Source: Alphaproteobacteria bacterium UBA998
Lineage (GTDB): Bacteria > Pseudomonadota > Alphaproteobacteria > Rickettsiales > UBA998
Direction of reading: 5' to 3'
Assembly: GCA_002291925.1 (NCBI GenBank)
Contig: DBAY01000040.1
Span: forward strand, 10,151 to 63,822
DNA: 53,672 nucleotides
Shown here: one piece after another, positions 41,872 through 51,095 of the stretch
Layout: each line of letters opens with the position of its first letter
Numbering within the stretch: position 1 is the first letter of the stretch
Notes under the pieces: generated by a model
Told to the model about the DNA's origin: nothing
The model's database searches: none
The model's input: the letters and a program-made list of their open reading frames with translations, nothing else
Position numbers and translations under genes: made by a program

Positions 41872-44800
41872 ATGGAACAGAATTTTTCTTTCACGGCTGC
41901 TAATTCACCTGCTTTGCCCATCCCGGCAGAACAGCCGGTGCCCGCTGCGGAAACTTCTGGGCATCTTACCGTGGAAGAATATGCTGCGCGCCATGTGCAT
42001 GCTACTGGCACAGCGGATGTAGATGCATCGTCGCTTTTCAATGACCTCACACCCGCGAGCTATGGTAATGCTCCTTTTTCTGGTTCTTCCCGCGCACCCG
42101 TCAAAGATAACTCTTCTGGCTTTAAGAATTATGTTCGCGCGCTGCGGCTCGAGTCCATGCTCAATGGACATAGCGGCGAAACGCAAATCGAAATCACTCT
42201 GTCAGACAAGCGCGCGGCTGAATTTGCTTTTGCTGCAGATGGAATCGAGGGGCTGAATCTCCAGTACGATAAAGATTCTGCGATATTGACGATCCGTGGA
42301 ACCCCGGACGCCTTGCGCCTATTCATGGCTTCCCTGCCTATACATATTCAGCAGGACCAGAGCTTTTTTCTGCAGGTGCGCGCCATTTCTGAAACCCGCG
42401 TCACGGCGCGGGAATTGGTATTGAATTATCAGGAAGAAACAGCCAAGCACGTGCTTCAGGCCGTGCAAAAAAAGAGTGCTGTCACTGAAGGCAGCAGCCA
42501 ACGCCATGAAGAAAAAACGGAATTAATTGATATTCCTGCGACAAATTCCGGCAGCTCCCATTTTCAGGTTCATTTCGGTACATTGGATAAGCCAGACAAC
42601 TGGCAATATGCCACGACACAGCCCAAGCACTTATCGTATGATAGCGCTCTCGGCGTCACTAACGAAAGGCAGATAGAGAGCTATCAGGGCCTGTCTGCGA
42701 TAGAGACAACCTCTTTTGCCGGCGTAGGGGAAAATCAGTTAAACCAAGGTCCAGCCCAAGTTGGATCGGCACAAGTGCCAGCCTTCAACAGACTGGAAAA
42801 TCCGAATTTCCTCTCAACATTACTCGTTCAGGAGCGCGTTCCAGCCGCTCCCGCGCCCGGAGAAACCGGTGTCAACGCCGTGCCGGTCGTGGGAGTTCCA
42901 GCCGCACTGAGCATGTTGGAGGATGCAGTACTGGTTATCAGCGGCCTGTCTGTCTCGGATGCCAACAACACTATACTGTCAACCTACAGCCTGAGTGTGA
43001 ACACAGGTACGCTGACACTGGCTGCCGGGGTCGTCGGCGGGCTTAGTGCCGCACAGATCAGCGGCAACGGCACCGGCACCGTGACTGTGACGGGTGCCAG
43101 TCTCGCGCAGATCAATGCCACACTGGCTGACGCCCTTGGTGTACGCTTTACCCCGCCCGCCAATGCAAATGGGGGCGCAGTGCTGACTGTAACGGCATCG
43201 GACGGGCAGGCAACCACCAGTAGCACCTCAACCATCAGCATCAATCCTGTCAACGATGCTCCTATCGTGGCGATACCACTGCTAGACCAGGCCTCCAACG
43301 AAGATGCCATGTTCAGCTACACCATGACGCTTGGCAGCTTTACAGATGTTGATGGCGACACACTGGCTTTTAGTGCGCAAGCCTCGGATGGCATGGGCGG
43401 CTGGGTGGCATTGCCCTCTTGGCTGAGCTTCAATGCGGCGACACGCACTTTTTCGGGTACACCCGCAAATGCAAATGTGGGTAACCTTATCATACGAGTG
43501 ACAGCAAATGACGGCCAAGGTGCCGATGCATCAGACGATTTTACTCTCACCATCGCCAATACAAATGATGCGCCCACGGTAGCAGCGCCCCTTTCCAACC
43601 TGATTACATATGAATATGTAAGCTTCAGCTTCACGGTTCCGGCTGGCACATTCATAGATGCGGATGCGGGAGCAACACTTGCTTACAACGCAACGCTCGC
43701 TGATGGCAGCGCACTCCCCTCATGGCTTGCTTTTAACGCGGCAAGTCGTACCTTCCTTGGTACGCCATCCAATACAGATCTGGGAGTTCTCAGCATTCGC
43801 GTAGCGGTGGATGACGGCTTGGGAGGCGTCGCCTCAAATACCTTTAGCCTCACTGTGGCAGATACAAACGATGCGCCGGTGCTCGATGCCAGCGGCAGCA
43901 TGAGCGTGGGCGCGATTGCGGAGGATGACGGGGCGTCGGCGGGCACGACGGTGGCCGCGATCATTGCCTCGGCGGGCGGCGACCGCATTACCGACGTGGA
44001 TGCCGGGGCGCTGGAGGGCATCGCCCTGGTCGCCACCACGGGGTCGGGGGTGTGGCAGTATAATACGGGCTCTGGCTGGACCGCCGTGGGCAGTGTCTCG
44101 AACGCGAGCACGCTTCTGCTGCGCGCCAGCGACAGCCTGCGCTACGTGCCGGTGGCTAATGAGAACGGGGCAGCGGTGGCCAGCCTCAGCTTCCGCGCGT
44201 GGGATCAGACCACGGGCAGCGCCGGCGGCACGGCGGATGTGAGCAGCCACGGCGGCAGCACCGCCTTCTCGACGGCCATCGAGGAGGCCACCATCGATGT
44301 GACGGCCGTCAACGATGCGCCGGTGAATGCCCTGCCTGCCTCGCCGACCACCCTGGAGGACACGGCGCTGGTCATCAGCGGGCTGTCGGTGGCGGATGTG
44401 GACAACAGCTCGCTGACCGTCACGCTGTCGATCCCGCAGGGCCAGCTGCTGCTCAATACCGGCGTGGCCGGCGGCCTGAGCGCGGCGCAGATCACGGGCA
44501 ACAACAGCGGCACGGTGGTGCTCGCGGGCACGGTGGCGCAGATCAACGCGACGCTGGCGCACGCCAGCGGGCTGCAATACACGCCGCTGGCGAATGATAA
44601 CGGCACGCGCACGCTCACCATCAGCACCTTCGACGGCACGGATACCACGGTAAGCAGCCTGCCCATCACCATCACGCCGGTCAACGATGCGCCGGTGCTG
44701 ACCGGAGTTGTGAGCTCCCTCACCGTCAACGAAAACGATGTGAATGCTACGCCGGCGGTAATTGATAACGACGTAACGTTAACGGATGTCGAAGGCAACT

Positions 44801-47511
44801 GGAGCGGCGGTAATGTGACCGTGAGCTATGCGGCTGCAGGGCTGACGGAGGATCAGCTCTCGGTACGAAACCAAGGTACAGGCGCGGGCCAGATTGGCTT
44901 ATCGGGCAGCGATGTTACTTATGGCGGCGTCATTATCGGATCGGTAACCAGCAGTGGGGTGAATGGTGCCAGCCTGGTTATCGCATTGAACGCGGCGGCG
45001 ACCACGGTGGCAGTAGAAGCGCTGTTGGAAAACCTGACCTATGCCAATAACAGTGATGCGCCTGCCGCCACCCGAGTGGTACGCCTCAACGTGACTGATG
45101 GCGGGGGCGGTTCGACGGGGAATATAGCCGTGACCGTGAATGTAACAGACCAGGCTGACCCCGTCACCGTCCTCACCTCAGCGACAGATGATGTCACCCT
45201 CGCCACTTCCGGCAACGACTCTTTCACTACCACTGTGACCAACTGGCATACGACAGATACCGTGACCGGAGGAGCTGGTACGGATACAATTTCAGTCACT
45301 GCCGGTATGCTGACGCTCAACCTTATTACTACTTATCTTAATGTCAGTGAGCTTGAGAACATCGCCCTAAGCAGCGATGCAGCCCATGTCATCACGATAG
45401 GAAACAGCTATTTCACGCTCGGGGGTGGGGTGGTTGGCAATAATCTGCAGATCAGTTCCTCCTCCACCACCGGCGTCAGACTGGACGCAAGCGCCCTCAG
45501 CAGCAGCTATAGTGTTACCCTGAATGCCAATTCAGGAAGTGCAGCCAGTGACACGCTGCTAGGAGGTGCCGGGAATGATGTCTTCACGTCCGCCGGTGGC
45601 AATGACAGCATCATTGGCGGGGCAGGTGATGACACCATCAACTTTGATAATAACAGCCTTACCACAGATGATACTGTTCATGGTGGGGCAGGGTTTGACA
45701 TTATCAACCTCACGACCGTAGGCGGCGGCGCGGCGATCCTTAACATAAGCGGCACCAACTTCCCCAACCTGCGCGAGGTGGAACACATCTCGTTTGCCAG
45801 TAACGCGGCCCATAGCGTGACAGTAAATGACACGTATTTCGGACGGGGAGGCGGGCTTGTTTCCAGTCTCCTTACCTTAACGACAACAAGTTCCATTGGG
45901 GTGAGCTTCGATGCATCAGGTGTTACGGGACCCAGAATAGTTTCTTTATCCGGTGGTTCCGGGATGGATACCCTGAAAGGGGGTGGGGGCAATGATATTC
46001 TGTTAGGCGGTGCGGGTAATGACAGTTTGGAGGCGGGCGCCGGAAATGACAGCATCTCAGGTGGCAGCGGAAGTGATGTTATCTCTATCTCTAGCTCTAA
46101 TTTCACATCGGCTGATACGCTCTATGGAGGTGCAGATGTGGATACAATCAGTATCAGCGGCGGGCCGTTTTCCCTTAATCTGACGGCTAGCGGTTTCACA
46201 AACCTGCGCGAAGTGGAGTGGATTTCTTTTTCCACTACCGCTAACCATACGGTGACGGTAAATGATGATTATTTCTTGCGGGGGGGCAGACTTGTTTCTG
46301 ATCTCCTTACCTTGTCCGCGCTAGCATCATCAGGGGTTCGCTTTGATGCTTCCGGTATTCTGGTGGGGGATCACGATGTTTCGTTGGTTGGTGGTAATGG
46401 TCACGACACTCTTTTGGGTGGAGCCGGTGACGATACGTTCAATCCCATGGTAGGAAATGATTCACTTTCAGGTGGGGCCGGAAAAGATGTATTCGTATTT
46501 ATCAGTACAGGTTTAACGACAGTTGATACGGTGCATGGTGGGGCGGGTATTGACCTTTTGGATATCTATAATGGAGTGAACCTCAATCTGGAAACTGGGT
46601 TCACCAATATTCAAGAAGTTGAATCCTTCTTTTTTAGTGGGCCAAGCCCTACCACCCTCAGTGGTGGGGATGGATATTTTAACCGCGGGCCTACCAAGAT
46701 TGAGGGAAATACAATCACCATCAATACGTCTGGCACTGGACAGGTGCTTGCGGACTTTAGCTCTGTGACAAACAGTAATTATAAAATCAAGTATAATGGT
46801 GGTACCGGAACTTCGAATATAATGACTGTAGTGGGGGGGGCTGGTAACGATACCTTGGAAGGAAGCAGTGGTAGTCGTGAGTCCTTGTCGGGAGGTGACG
46901 GCGATGATTTGATTTATGGCGATGACGTCGATGATACAGTGTTAGGGGGTACTGATGATACGTTATCGGGGGGTAATGGAAATGATACGCTGCGCGGGGA
47001 TGTGGGAGCTGACTTGCTGACCGGCGGGGCTGGCGTTGATACATTTGTCTTTGAAGCGCCACCTGTAACGGGCCATGATACAATCACTGACTTCGTGGGC
47101 GGTGTGGGCGGAGACCTGATTGACTTGGAGTTTTCAGGCACAATCCCGGATCTAGCCGCGCTACGCGGAACGGGTATAGGTTTTCAGGTGGGTGATGCCA
47201 GCACAGCTCTCACCAACCTCTCAACTAATACCGGCATGTTCGTAGCTACCAATGCCACGACAGGATGGACAAATACCAACCTTGCAACCGCCATGTCTGG
47301 CATCGCAAATGACGCCATTGTCGCAGGGGACATCTTTTTCCTCGTGATAAGTGATAACACGGACGCAAGGCTTTACCGCATTAATAACAATCACCCCTTA
47401 AGTCCTACAAGCATTACCGCTTTAGATTCATTCCAGCATATGGCTACTTTCAGCGGCGTCACGGCGACCCACCTCGCCACATGGGATGGAGGCAATTTTC
47501 AGGATTGGTGA
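41872..47511 (+). CDS. Giant RTX / cadherin-like repeat protein, probable type I secretion substrate
   Basis: About 1,879 residues from the ATG at 41872 (a TTG at 41839 is less likely). No signal peptide. Residues 1-340 are unique. About 344-1,098 hold six cadherin/Ig-like or VCBS-like modules ending in (N)DAPV-type linkers. About 1,104-1,737 hold clusters of RTX calcium-binding nonapeptides (GGAGNDxLx) separated by four copies of a non-RTX module with LREVE, VTVNDxYF and FDASG motifs, repeating about every 140 residues. The last 130 residues (ANDAIVAGDIFFLVISD, ending FQDW) resemble the end of the RTX protein at 48291 and are the likely secretion signal. A surface adhesin or biofilm matrix role is likely. 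Part of the gene (43870-44700) is visibly more GC-rich. Confidence 0.88.
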   Translation: MEQNFSFTAANSPALPIPAEQPVPAAETSGHLTVEEYAARHVHATGTADVDASSLFNDLTPASYGNAPFSGSSRAPVKDNSSGFKNYVRALRLESMLNGHSGETQIEITLSDKRAAEFAFAADGIEGLNLQYDKDSAILTIRGTPDALRLFMASLPIHIQQDQSFFLQVRAISETRVTARELVLNYQEETAKHVLQAVQKKSAVTEGSSQRHEEKTELIDIPATNSGSSHFQVHFGTLDKPDNWQYATTQPKHLSYDSALGVTNERQIESYQGLSAIETTSFAGVGENQLNQGPAQVGSAQVPAFNRLENPNFLSTLLVQERVPAAPAPGETGVNAVPVVGVPAALSMLEDAVLVISGLSVSDANNTILSTYSLSVNTGTLTLAAGVVGGLSAAQISGNGTGTVTVTGASLAQINATLADALGVRFTPPANANGGAVLTVTASDGQATTSSTSTISINPVNDAPIVAIPLLDQASNEDAMFSYTMTLGSFTDVDGDTLAFSAQASDGMGGWVALPSWLSFNAATRTFSGTPANANVGNLIIRVTANDGQGADASDDFTLTIANTNDAPTVAAPLSNLITYEYVSFSFTVPAGTFIDADAGATLAYNATLADGSALPSWLAFNAASRTFLGTPSNTDLGVLSIRVAVDDGLGGVASNTFSLTVADTNDAPVLDASGSMSVGAIAEDDGASAGTTVAAIIASAGGDRITDVDAGALEGIALVATTGSGVWQYNTGSGWTAVGSVSNASTLLLRASDSLRYVPVANENGAAVASLSFRAWDQTTGSAGGTADVSSHGGSTAFSTAIEEATIDVTAVNDAPVNALPASPTTLEDTALVISGLSVADVDNSSLTVTLSIPQGQLLLNTGVAGGLSAAQITGNNSGTVVLAGTVAQINATLAHASGLQYTPLANDNGTRTLTISTFDGTDTTVSSLPITITPVNDAPVLTGVVSSLTVNENDVNATPAVIDNDVTLTDVEGNWSGGNVTVSYAAAGLTEDQLSVRNQGTGAGQIGLSGSDVTYGGVIIGSVTSSGVNGASLVIALNAAATTVAVEALLENLTYANNSDAPAATRVVRLNVTDGGGGSTGNIAVTVNVTDQADPVTVLTSATDDVTLATSGNDSFTTTVTNWHTTDTVTGGAGTDTISVTAGMLTLNLITTYLNVSELENIALSSDAAHVITIGNSYFTLGGGVVGNNLQISSSSTTGVRLDASALSSSYSVTLNANSGSAASDTLLGGAGNDVFTSAGGNDSIIGGAGDDTINFDNNSLTTDDTVHGGAGFDIINLTTVGGGAAILNISGTNFPNLREVEHISFASNAAHSVTVNDTYFGRGGGLVSSLLTLTTTSSIGVSFDASGVTGPRIVSLSGGSGMDTLKGGGGNDILLGGAGNDSLEAGAGNDSISGGSGSDVISISSSNFTSADTLYGGADVDTISISGGPFSLNLTASGFTNLREVEWISFSTTANHTVTVNDDYFLRGGRLVSDLLTLSALASSGVRFDASGILVGDHDVSLVGGNGHDTLLGGAGDDTFNPMVGNDSLSGGAGKDVFVFISTGLTTVDTVHGGAGIDLLDIYNGVNLNLETGFTNIQEVESFFFSGPSPTTLSGGDGYFNRGPTKIEGNTITINTSGTGQVLADFSSVTNSNYKIKYNGGTGTSNIMTVVGGAGNDTLEGSSGSRESLSGGDGDDLIYGDDVDDTVLGGTDDTLSGGNGNDTLRGDVGADLLTGGAGVDTFVFEAPPVTGHDTITDFVGGVGGDLIDLEFSGTIPDLAALRGTGIGFQVGDASTALTNLSTNTGMFVATNATTGWTNTNLATAMSGIANDAIVAGDIFFLVISDNTDARLYRINNNHPLSPTSITALDSFQHMATFSGVTATHLATWDGGNFQDW
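45181..47080 (+). repeat. RTX nonapeptide clusters with four ~140-residue super-repeats
   Basis: Within the giant protein gene, blocks coding for GGxGxDxLx nonapeptides alternate with a module whose cores begin near 45313, 45736, 46170 and 46571, i.e. every 400-435 bases. The modules share the order VxExIxF, (A)HxVTVNDxYF, RGGG-type turn, LTL, FDASG. The fourth copy is the most diverged. Confidence 0.75.
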
Positions 47512-47552
47512 TTAAGGAGGGCCATGCGCCGACCAAAATTGTCAATGAATTT

Positions 47553-47586
47553 AAAAAAAGGGCCATCGCGCGATGGCCCTTTTTTC
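47553..47586. terminator. Bidirectional intrinsic terminator
   Basis: AGGGCCATCG (47559-47568) pairs with CGATGGCCCT (47571-47580), flanked by seven A and six T, closing the giant RTX gene on the plus strand and the broken hemerythrin gene on the minus strand. Confidence 0.9.
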
Positions 47587-47599
47587 GAAGTTAAATATC

Positions 47600-48047
47600 T
47601 CACGCCGCTTCCGTCTCGCGATCGTCTTCCTTGAATTCTTCCATCTTTTCCGCCATCGCCTCGGCGTCGTTGTCATCGACGACCCGGTGGGCCTGAGTGA
47701 ACATTTCGCTCTCTTCTTCCTGCATATGGTGCTCCACGCTCTGGCGCAGCTTGCGGAACAGGGTCATCCATTCCGGTGCGGCGGCATCCATCCCGGCCAA
47801 CCGGTTGACCAGCGTCTCGGCCTCCTCATGCTCCTGATAGGCGTGAGTGATTTCCTCGCGGGTATTCTCGAAACGCTCCAGCGGCTTGTAAAACGCCTTC
47901 TCCTCGGAGTGCGCGTGCAGCAGCAGTTCCTCGCGGAAGCGGGCGAACAGCTGCGCGCGTTTTTCGGACTGATTGTCACTCAGGAATCTGCGTCGCCAGT
48001 TGACGCGCCTTTTCGTGGTCCTGCCTGATCTGCTCGAAAATATCCAT
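47600..48047 (-). pseudogene. Hemerythrin-like gene broken by a frameshift
   Basis: From the ATG at 48047 the frame encodes MDIFEQIRQDHEKARQLATQ and stops after about 23 codons. The rest, in another frame, continues as LSDNQSEKRAQLFARFREEL and so on to the usual C-terminus, closely matching the intact paralogue at 51096-51548. Comparison shows one base where the paralogue has six between the Ile and Leu codons, a net 5-base loss near 47982. The ribosome binding site (ACAGGAGC) is kept. Only a C-terminal fragment from an internal ATG could still be made. A sequencing error is possible but the gap is larger than a typical single-base error. Confidence 0.85.
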
Positions 48048-48290
48048 TGAATGCTCCTGTTATTCTTATGATGACGGTGCGCCGGGACGCCGCCTGATAG
48101 ACGCGAACCTTCATGATGAGACGCGTGGATTCAATAAGCGATGCGGGGCAACGGTGTTCAGTGTCAGCGCATGATGAGCACCGGGGCGGGGGCCGGGGCA
48201 GCCTCATTCCCCCCTTATGCCCCGCCGCCCGCCCGCTTATCGCGGTTTGACCCCGCGTGCGCGAAGATGGCTGCAACCTCAGGAGTTTTC

Positions 48291-49703
48291 ATGCCCATTG
48301 CCAACCCGGCGGCCAATGACAGTTTTGCCGGTGGTTTGGGCCGGGATAACTTTATTGTTAATACAGCAGCGCATTTTGCTGCGGCAGATACCCTGCAGGG
48401 TGGCAGTGACTTGGACGCGCTCGTGTTCAATGTCGCCATGAATATTGTGTCCGGTGACTGGGACAACAAAACTGGAATTGAGCGGCTGATCTTTAATGCC
48501 AATAGTAGCGTGAATCTCCCTTCTTCGTACTTAACGGGCTTGGACCTAAGCCGACTTTACGTGGAGTATGGTTCCAATACTCTCACGCTGGGGGGGATTG
48601 GCGGTTTTGCTACAAACAATCTCTACCTGGCAGGGACGGGTGCGATAACCATAAGTAATGGAATTACCAGCAGTTATGGTTTCTCGGTTGATCCATCCTT
48701 TACCGGAAATGCCAGTATCTTTGGTGGCGCACAAAGTGGTGGCGTTGTTGAGTCCATTGTCGGCGGAAATGGCAATGATTTTATTGATGGCGGGGATGGT
48801 AACGACAATATCAAAGGTGACAATGGTAACGATACTCTCTATGGCGGGAACGGGATTGACACCTTCACGGGTGAACCTGGGGACGGAAATGACCTGATTT
48901 ATGGAGGCGCAGGTAATGATGTTTTCGGCATCAGCGCGGCCGGCAATGACGGACAAGACACGCTTTACGGCGACGATGGTAATGACTCGTTCAATTTTGT
49001 TGTAAGTACTGCCGCAAAACAAATCTTCGGCGGCGCTGGAGCGGATACAGTCTCGGGATCAAGCGGTAACGATACCATTGATGGCGGAGCCGATAATGAT
49101 TCGCTAGCAGGTGGTAATGGCAACGACTGGATCTTTGGGGGGAGCGGGAATGACACGCTCTCAGGGAGTAACGGCAATGACACGTTGGACGGCGGCTCGG
49201 GCGTTGACTTGATGACTGGTGGTGCAAATGCAGACGTATTTGTGTTTAGTTTCGCTGCCACAGCAAGCGATACAGATACGGTGACAGACTTTACAAGTGC
49301 CGGAGGAGCTGGCACATGCGATCAAATACAAATAAATGGTTTCCCGACGGGTTTGGGGGACTTGCGAGGCACAGGAATAGACTTGCTGGTAAATGATTTG
49401 AGCCAGGCCTCAACCAATCTTACCAGCAACGTTGGTATGGTAGTTGCCAATAATGTGACAGCGGGATGGACGAATGCGAATATTGTTACCGCTATATCAG
49501 GGATCGCAAACGATGCGATTGTGGCTGGGGATATATTCTTCCTAGTTATCAGCGACGGAACCGCTGCCCGTATCTTGCGTGTGACAAATAACGCTGACAC
49601 GGTTATTAATGCCAGTGATAACTTTACTACTATTGCTATTCTAAACGGCGTAACCCATACCCAACTTGCGACGTGGAACACCGATCATTTCGTTGACTGG
49701 TAA
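48291..49703 (+). CDS. RTX calcium-binding protein, probable type I secretion substrate
   Basis: A 470-residue protein without a signal peptide. The ATG at 48291 follows AGGAG at 48281. After a unique region (about 20-150) with a remote resemblance to the giant protein's inter-RTX module, RTX nonapeptides run from about 160 to 320 (GGNGNDFIDGGDGND, YGGAGNDVFG, GGSGNDTLSGSNGND). The C-terminal about 115 residues (LRGTGIDLLVNDLS, SGIANDAIVAGDIFFLVISDGT, HFVDW end) match the end of the giant RTX protein and probably carry the secretion signal. The first ten codons and the ribosome binding site are nearly the same as those of the DUF4112 gene at 51784. Confidence 0.87.
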   Translation: MPIANPAANDSFAGGLGRDNFIVNTAAHFAAADTLQGGSDLDALVFNVAMNIVSGDWDNKTGIERLIFNANSSVNLPSSYLTGLDLSRLYVEYGSNTLTLGGIGGFATNNLYLAGTGAITISNGITSSYGFSVDPSFTGNASIFGGAQSGGVVESIVGGNGNDFIDGGDGNDNIKGDNGNDTLYGGNGIDTFTGEPGDGNDLIYGGAGNDVFGISAAGNDGQDTLYGDDGNDSFNFVVSTAAKQIFGGAGADTVSGSSGNDTIDGGADNDSLAGGNGNDWIFGGSGNDTLSGSNGNDTLDGGSGVDLMTGGANADVFVFSFAATASDTDTVTDFTSAGGAGTCDQIQINGFPTGLGDLRGTGIDLLVNDLSQASTNLTSNVGMVVANNVTAGWTNANIVTAISGIANDAIVAGDIFFLVISDGTAARILRVTNNADTVINASDNFTTIAILNGVTHTQLATWNTDHFVDW

Positions 49704-49943
49704 ACTGGGCCGGAAGATGACCAGAATCCCAAGTGCAAAATTATCACTCCATATAAAGTAATCAAAAGATTTTTGACAAATGACAGGTGCAGGCTGACCT
49801 GAATAAAAGCATTGCTGGCATTTAAGCTATTGCCATTTTGTTATACAGCAAGCTCTTATGTGGCCGATGATGGAATAGTTGACCAAATTAATAGATTTTT
49901 AAGCAAAACGTCTCATGGTTACGCGGACATTCATGGAGGGAAC

Positions 49944-50534
49944 ATGTCTGCGTCGCTGAAGAACATGTCGATTCTAGTGCTCGACAACGAAAGCCGGATT
50001 GCGCAGATGATCACCGACGTGCTGAATAAATTGGGCTTCCCAATGAGCAACCTTGTGCGTGCTTCGGACGGGTTTGAGGGATTGGAAATTCTTCGCAAGC
50101 GTAGCGTTGATATCGTGATCGTCGACTGGGAGCTTTTGCCGCAAAAAGAGTATCTGGATTTAGCTGAGAATGCGGTGGTACGCAGCCGCTGGGGCGACTT
50201 GCCGCCGGTCAACGGCGCAAGCTTCGTGAAATGCCTGCGCTGTTCACCACAATCGCCCAACCCTTTCGTACCTGTTCTGATGTTGACAGCACCAACAAAA
50301 GTGAACCATATCATGTTTGCCCGAGATGCCGGTGTAAATGAGATTCTTGTCAAGCCCATCGTGGCAGAGGATCTGGCACGGCGCATTGTGCAGATCGTCG
50401 AACATCCGCGTGAGTTTATCACTTGCACAGAGTATCGCGGTCCTTGCCGCAGGCGACGGCAGGCCGGCCCGCCCCCCGGAAGTAGCGAGCGGCGGCGCAA
50501 GGAAGTCAAAATCATCCGCTACCAGGCGGCCTGA
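49944..50534 (+). CDS. Single-domain response regulator with receiver insertion
   Basis: A 196-residue protein. The CheY-like receiver starts at SILVLDNESRI; phosphoacceptor Asp61 (IVIVDWELLP), Thr115 and Lys137 (ILVKPI) are present. Between Pro66 and Asn90-Gly91, where receivers normally have two residues, there are about 23, so some 21 residues are inserted in the beta3-alpha3 loop. The tail (PREFITCTEYRGPCRRRR, basic to the end) is the typical tail of an alphaproteobacterial receiver-only family. The ATG at 49944 follows GGAGGG. The next gene, 17 bp downstream, encodes an Hpt-like protein. Confidence 0.88.
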   Translation: MSASLKNMSILVLDNESRIAQMITDVLNKLGFPMSNLVRASDGFEGLEILRKRSVDIVIVDWELLPQKEYLDLAENAVVRSRWGDLPPVNGASFVKCLRCSPQSPNPFVPVLMLTAPTKVNHIMFARDAGVNEILVKPIVAEDLARRIVQIVEHPREFITCTEYRGPCRRRRQAGPPPGSSERRRKEVKIIRYQAA

Positions 50535-50551
50535 GGCGGAAAGGAAACAAG

Positions 50552-51040
50552 ATGCCAAATAATACGGTTAAGCCCGATGCCGATACAATCGTCGTGTATG
50601 ACGCTGACGCCCGGCTGCGTGAGAAAGTTGGCGGTCCCGGCGCGCTTGGGAAGCTTTTCACCCTGGATCGCATCCAGAAGAGCCAGCGCGTGATTGATGA
50701 TTTCAAGGCCGGATTCTTTGGCGAGCTTGGCAATCATTTGCACACGTTGCGACAGGCATGTGACGGACCAGTCGAGATAGATCCGGTGCGTGCCAGCGCG
50801 CGAGCACTGAAGAGCCAGGCGGAGTCGCTGGGCTTTGACTTGCTGTTTGCCCTAAGCGAGGGGCTTTATCAGTATCTGGAAGATAAAAAGGGGCCGCTCA
50901 CATCGGAGCAGCAGCTGGTGGTGATCAAGCACGCCGAATCACTCATCCTCACGCTCGAGCGGCAGGAGCGTGGCAAGGGCGGCGTCACCGAGCAGGAGCT
51001 GTTGCAGACACTCGGCCTTTTGCGTCGCAAATATCCGTAA
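50552..51040 (+). CDS. Hpt-like helical protein lacking the phospho-histidine
   Basis: A 162-residue, mainly helical protein. Residues 75-105 (VRASARALKSQAESLGFDLL) align with the active-site helix of alphaproteobacterial Hpt proteins, where AHxLKG is expected; Arg84 stands in the place of the His. The N-terminal TIVVYDADARLREKVGG also fits this family, which is normally paired with the receiver-tail protein encoded just upstream. Without the His it cannot relay phosphate and may instead bind or sequester the regulator. GGAAAGGA precedes the ATG. It ends at a GC-rich terminator-like hairpin. Confidence 0.65.
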   Translation: MPNNTVKPDADTIVVYDADARLREKVGGPGALGKLFTLDRIQKSQRVIDDFKAGFFGELGNHLHTLRQACDGPVEIDPVRASARALKSQAESLGFDLLFALSEGLYQYLEDKKGPLTSEQQLVVIKHAESLILTLERQERGKGGVTEQELLQTLGLLRRKYP

Positions 51041-51044
51041 CACA

Positions 51045-51072
51045 AAGGGCCCGGCGGGGTGACCGGGCCCTT
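51045..51072. terminator. GC-rich hairpin between convergent genes
   Basis: AAGGGCCCGG (51045-51054) pairs perfectly with CCGGGCCCTT (51063-51072). Only short T/A tracts flank it, so it may be a moderate terminator for the Hpt-like gene and for the hemerythrin gene. Confidence 0.65.
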
Positions 51073-51095
51073 GGCGATAATTAGCAGCAAAAAGC

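Noticed and set aside
48141..48290. 50-residue N-terminal extension of the second RTX protein
   Set aside because: The extension is Pro/Ala-rich noise without a ribosome binding site, whereas the ATG at 48291 has AGGAG and matches the duplicated DUF4112 start.
48776..49230. DNA-level tandem repeat or CRISPR-like array in the second RTX gene
   Set aside because: The periodicity is the 27-base coding period of RTX nonapeptides in an open frame.
28977..49703. ABC-HlyD-TolC operon as the dedicated exporter of the two RTX proteins
   Set aside because: Attractive, but the ABC protein has no functional ATPase motifs, the adaptor is of the efflux type and the loci are 10 kb or more apart; no direct evidence links them.
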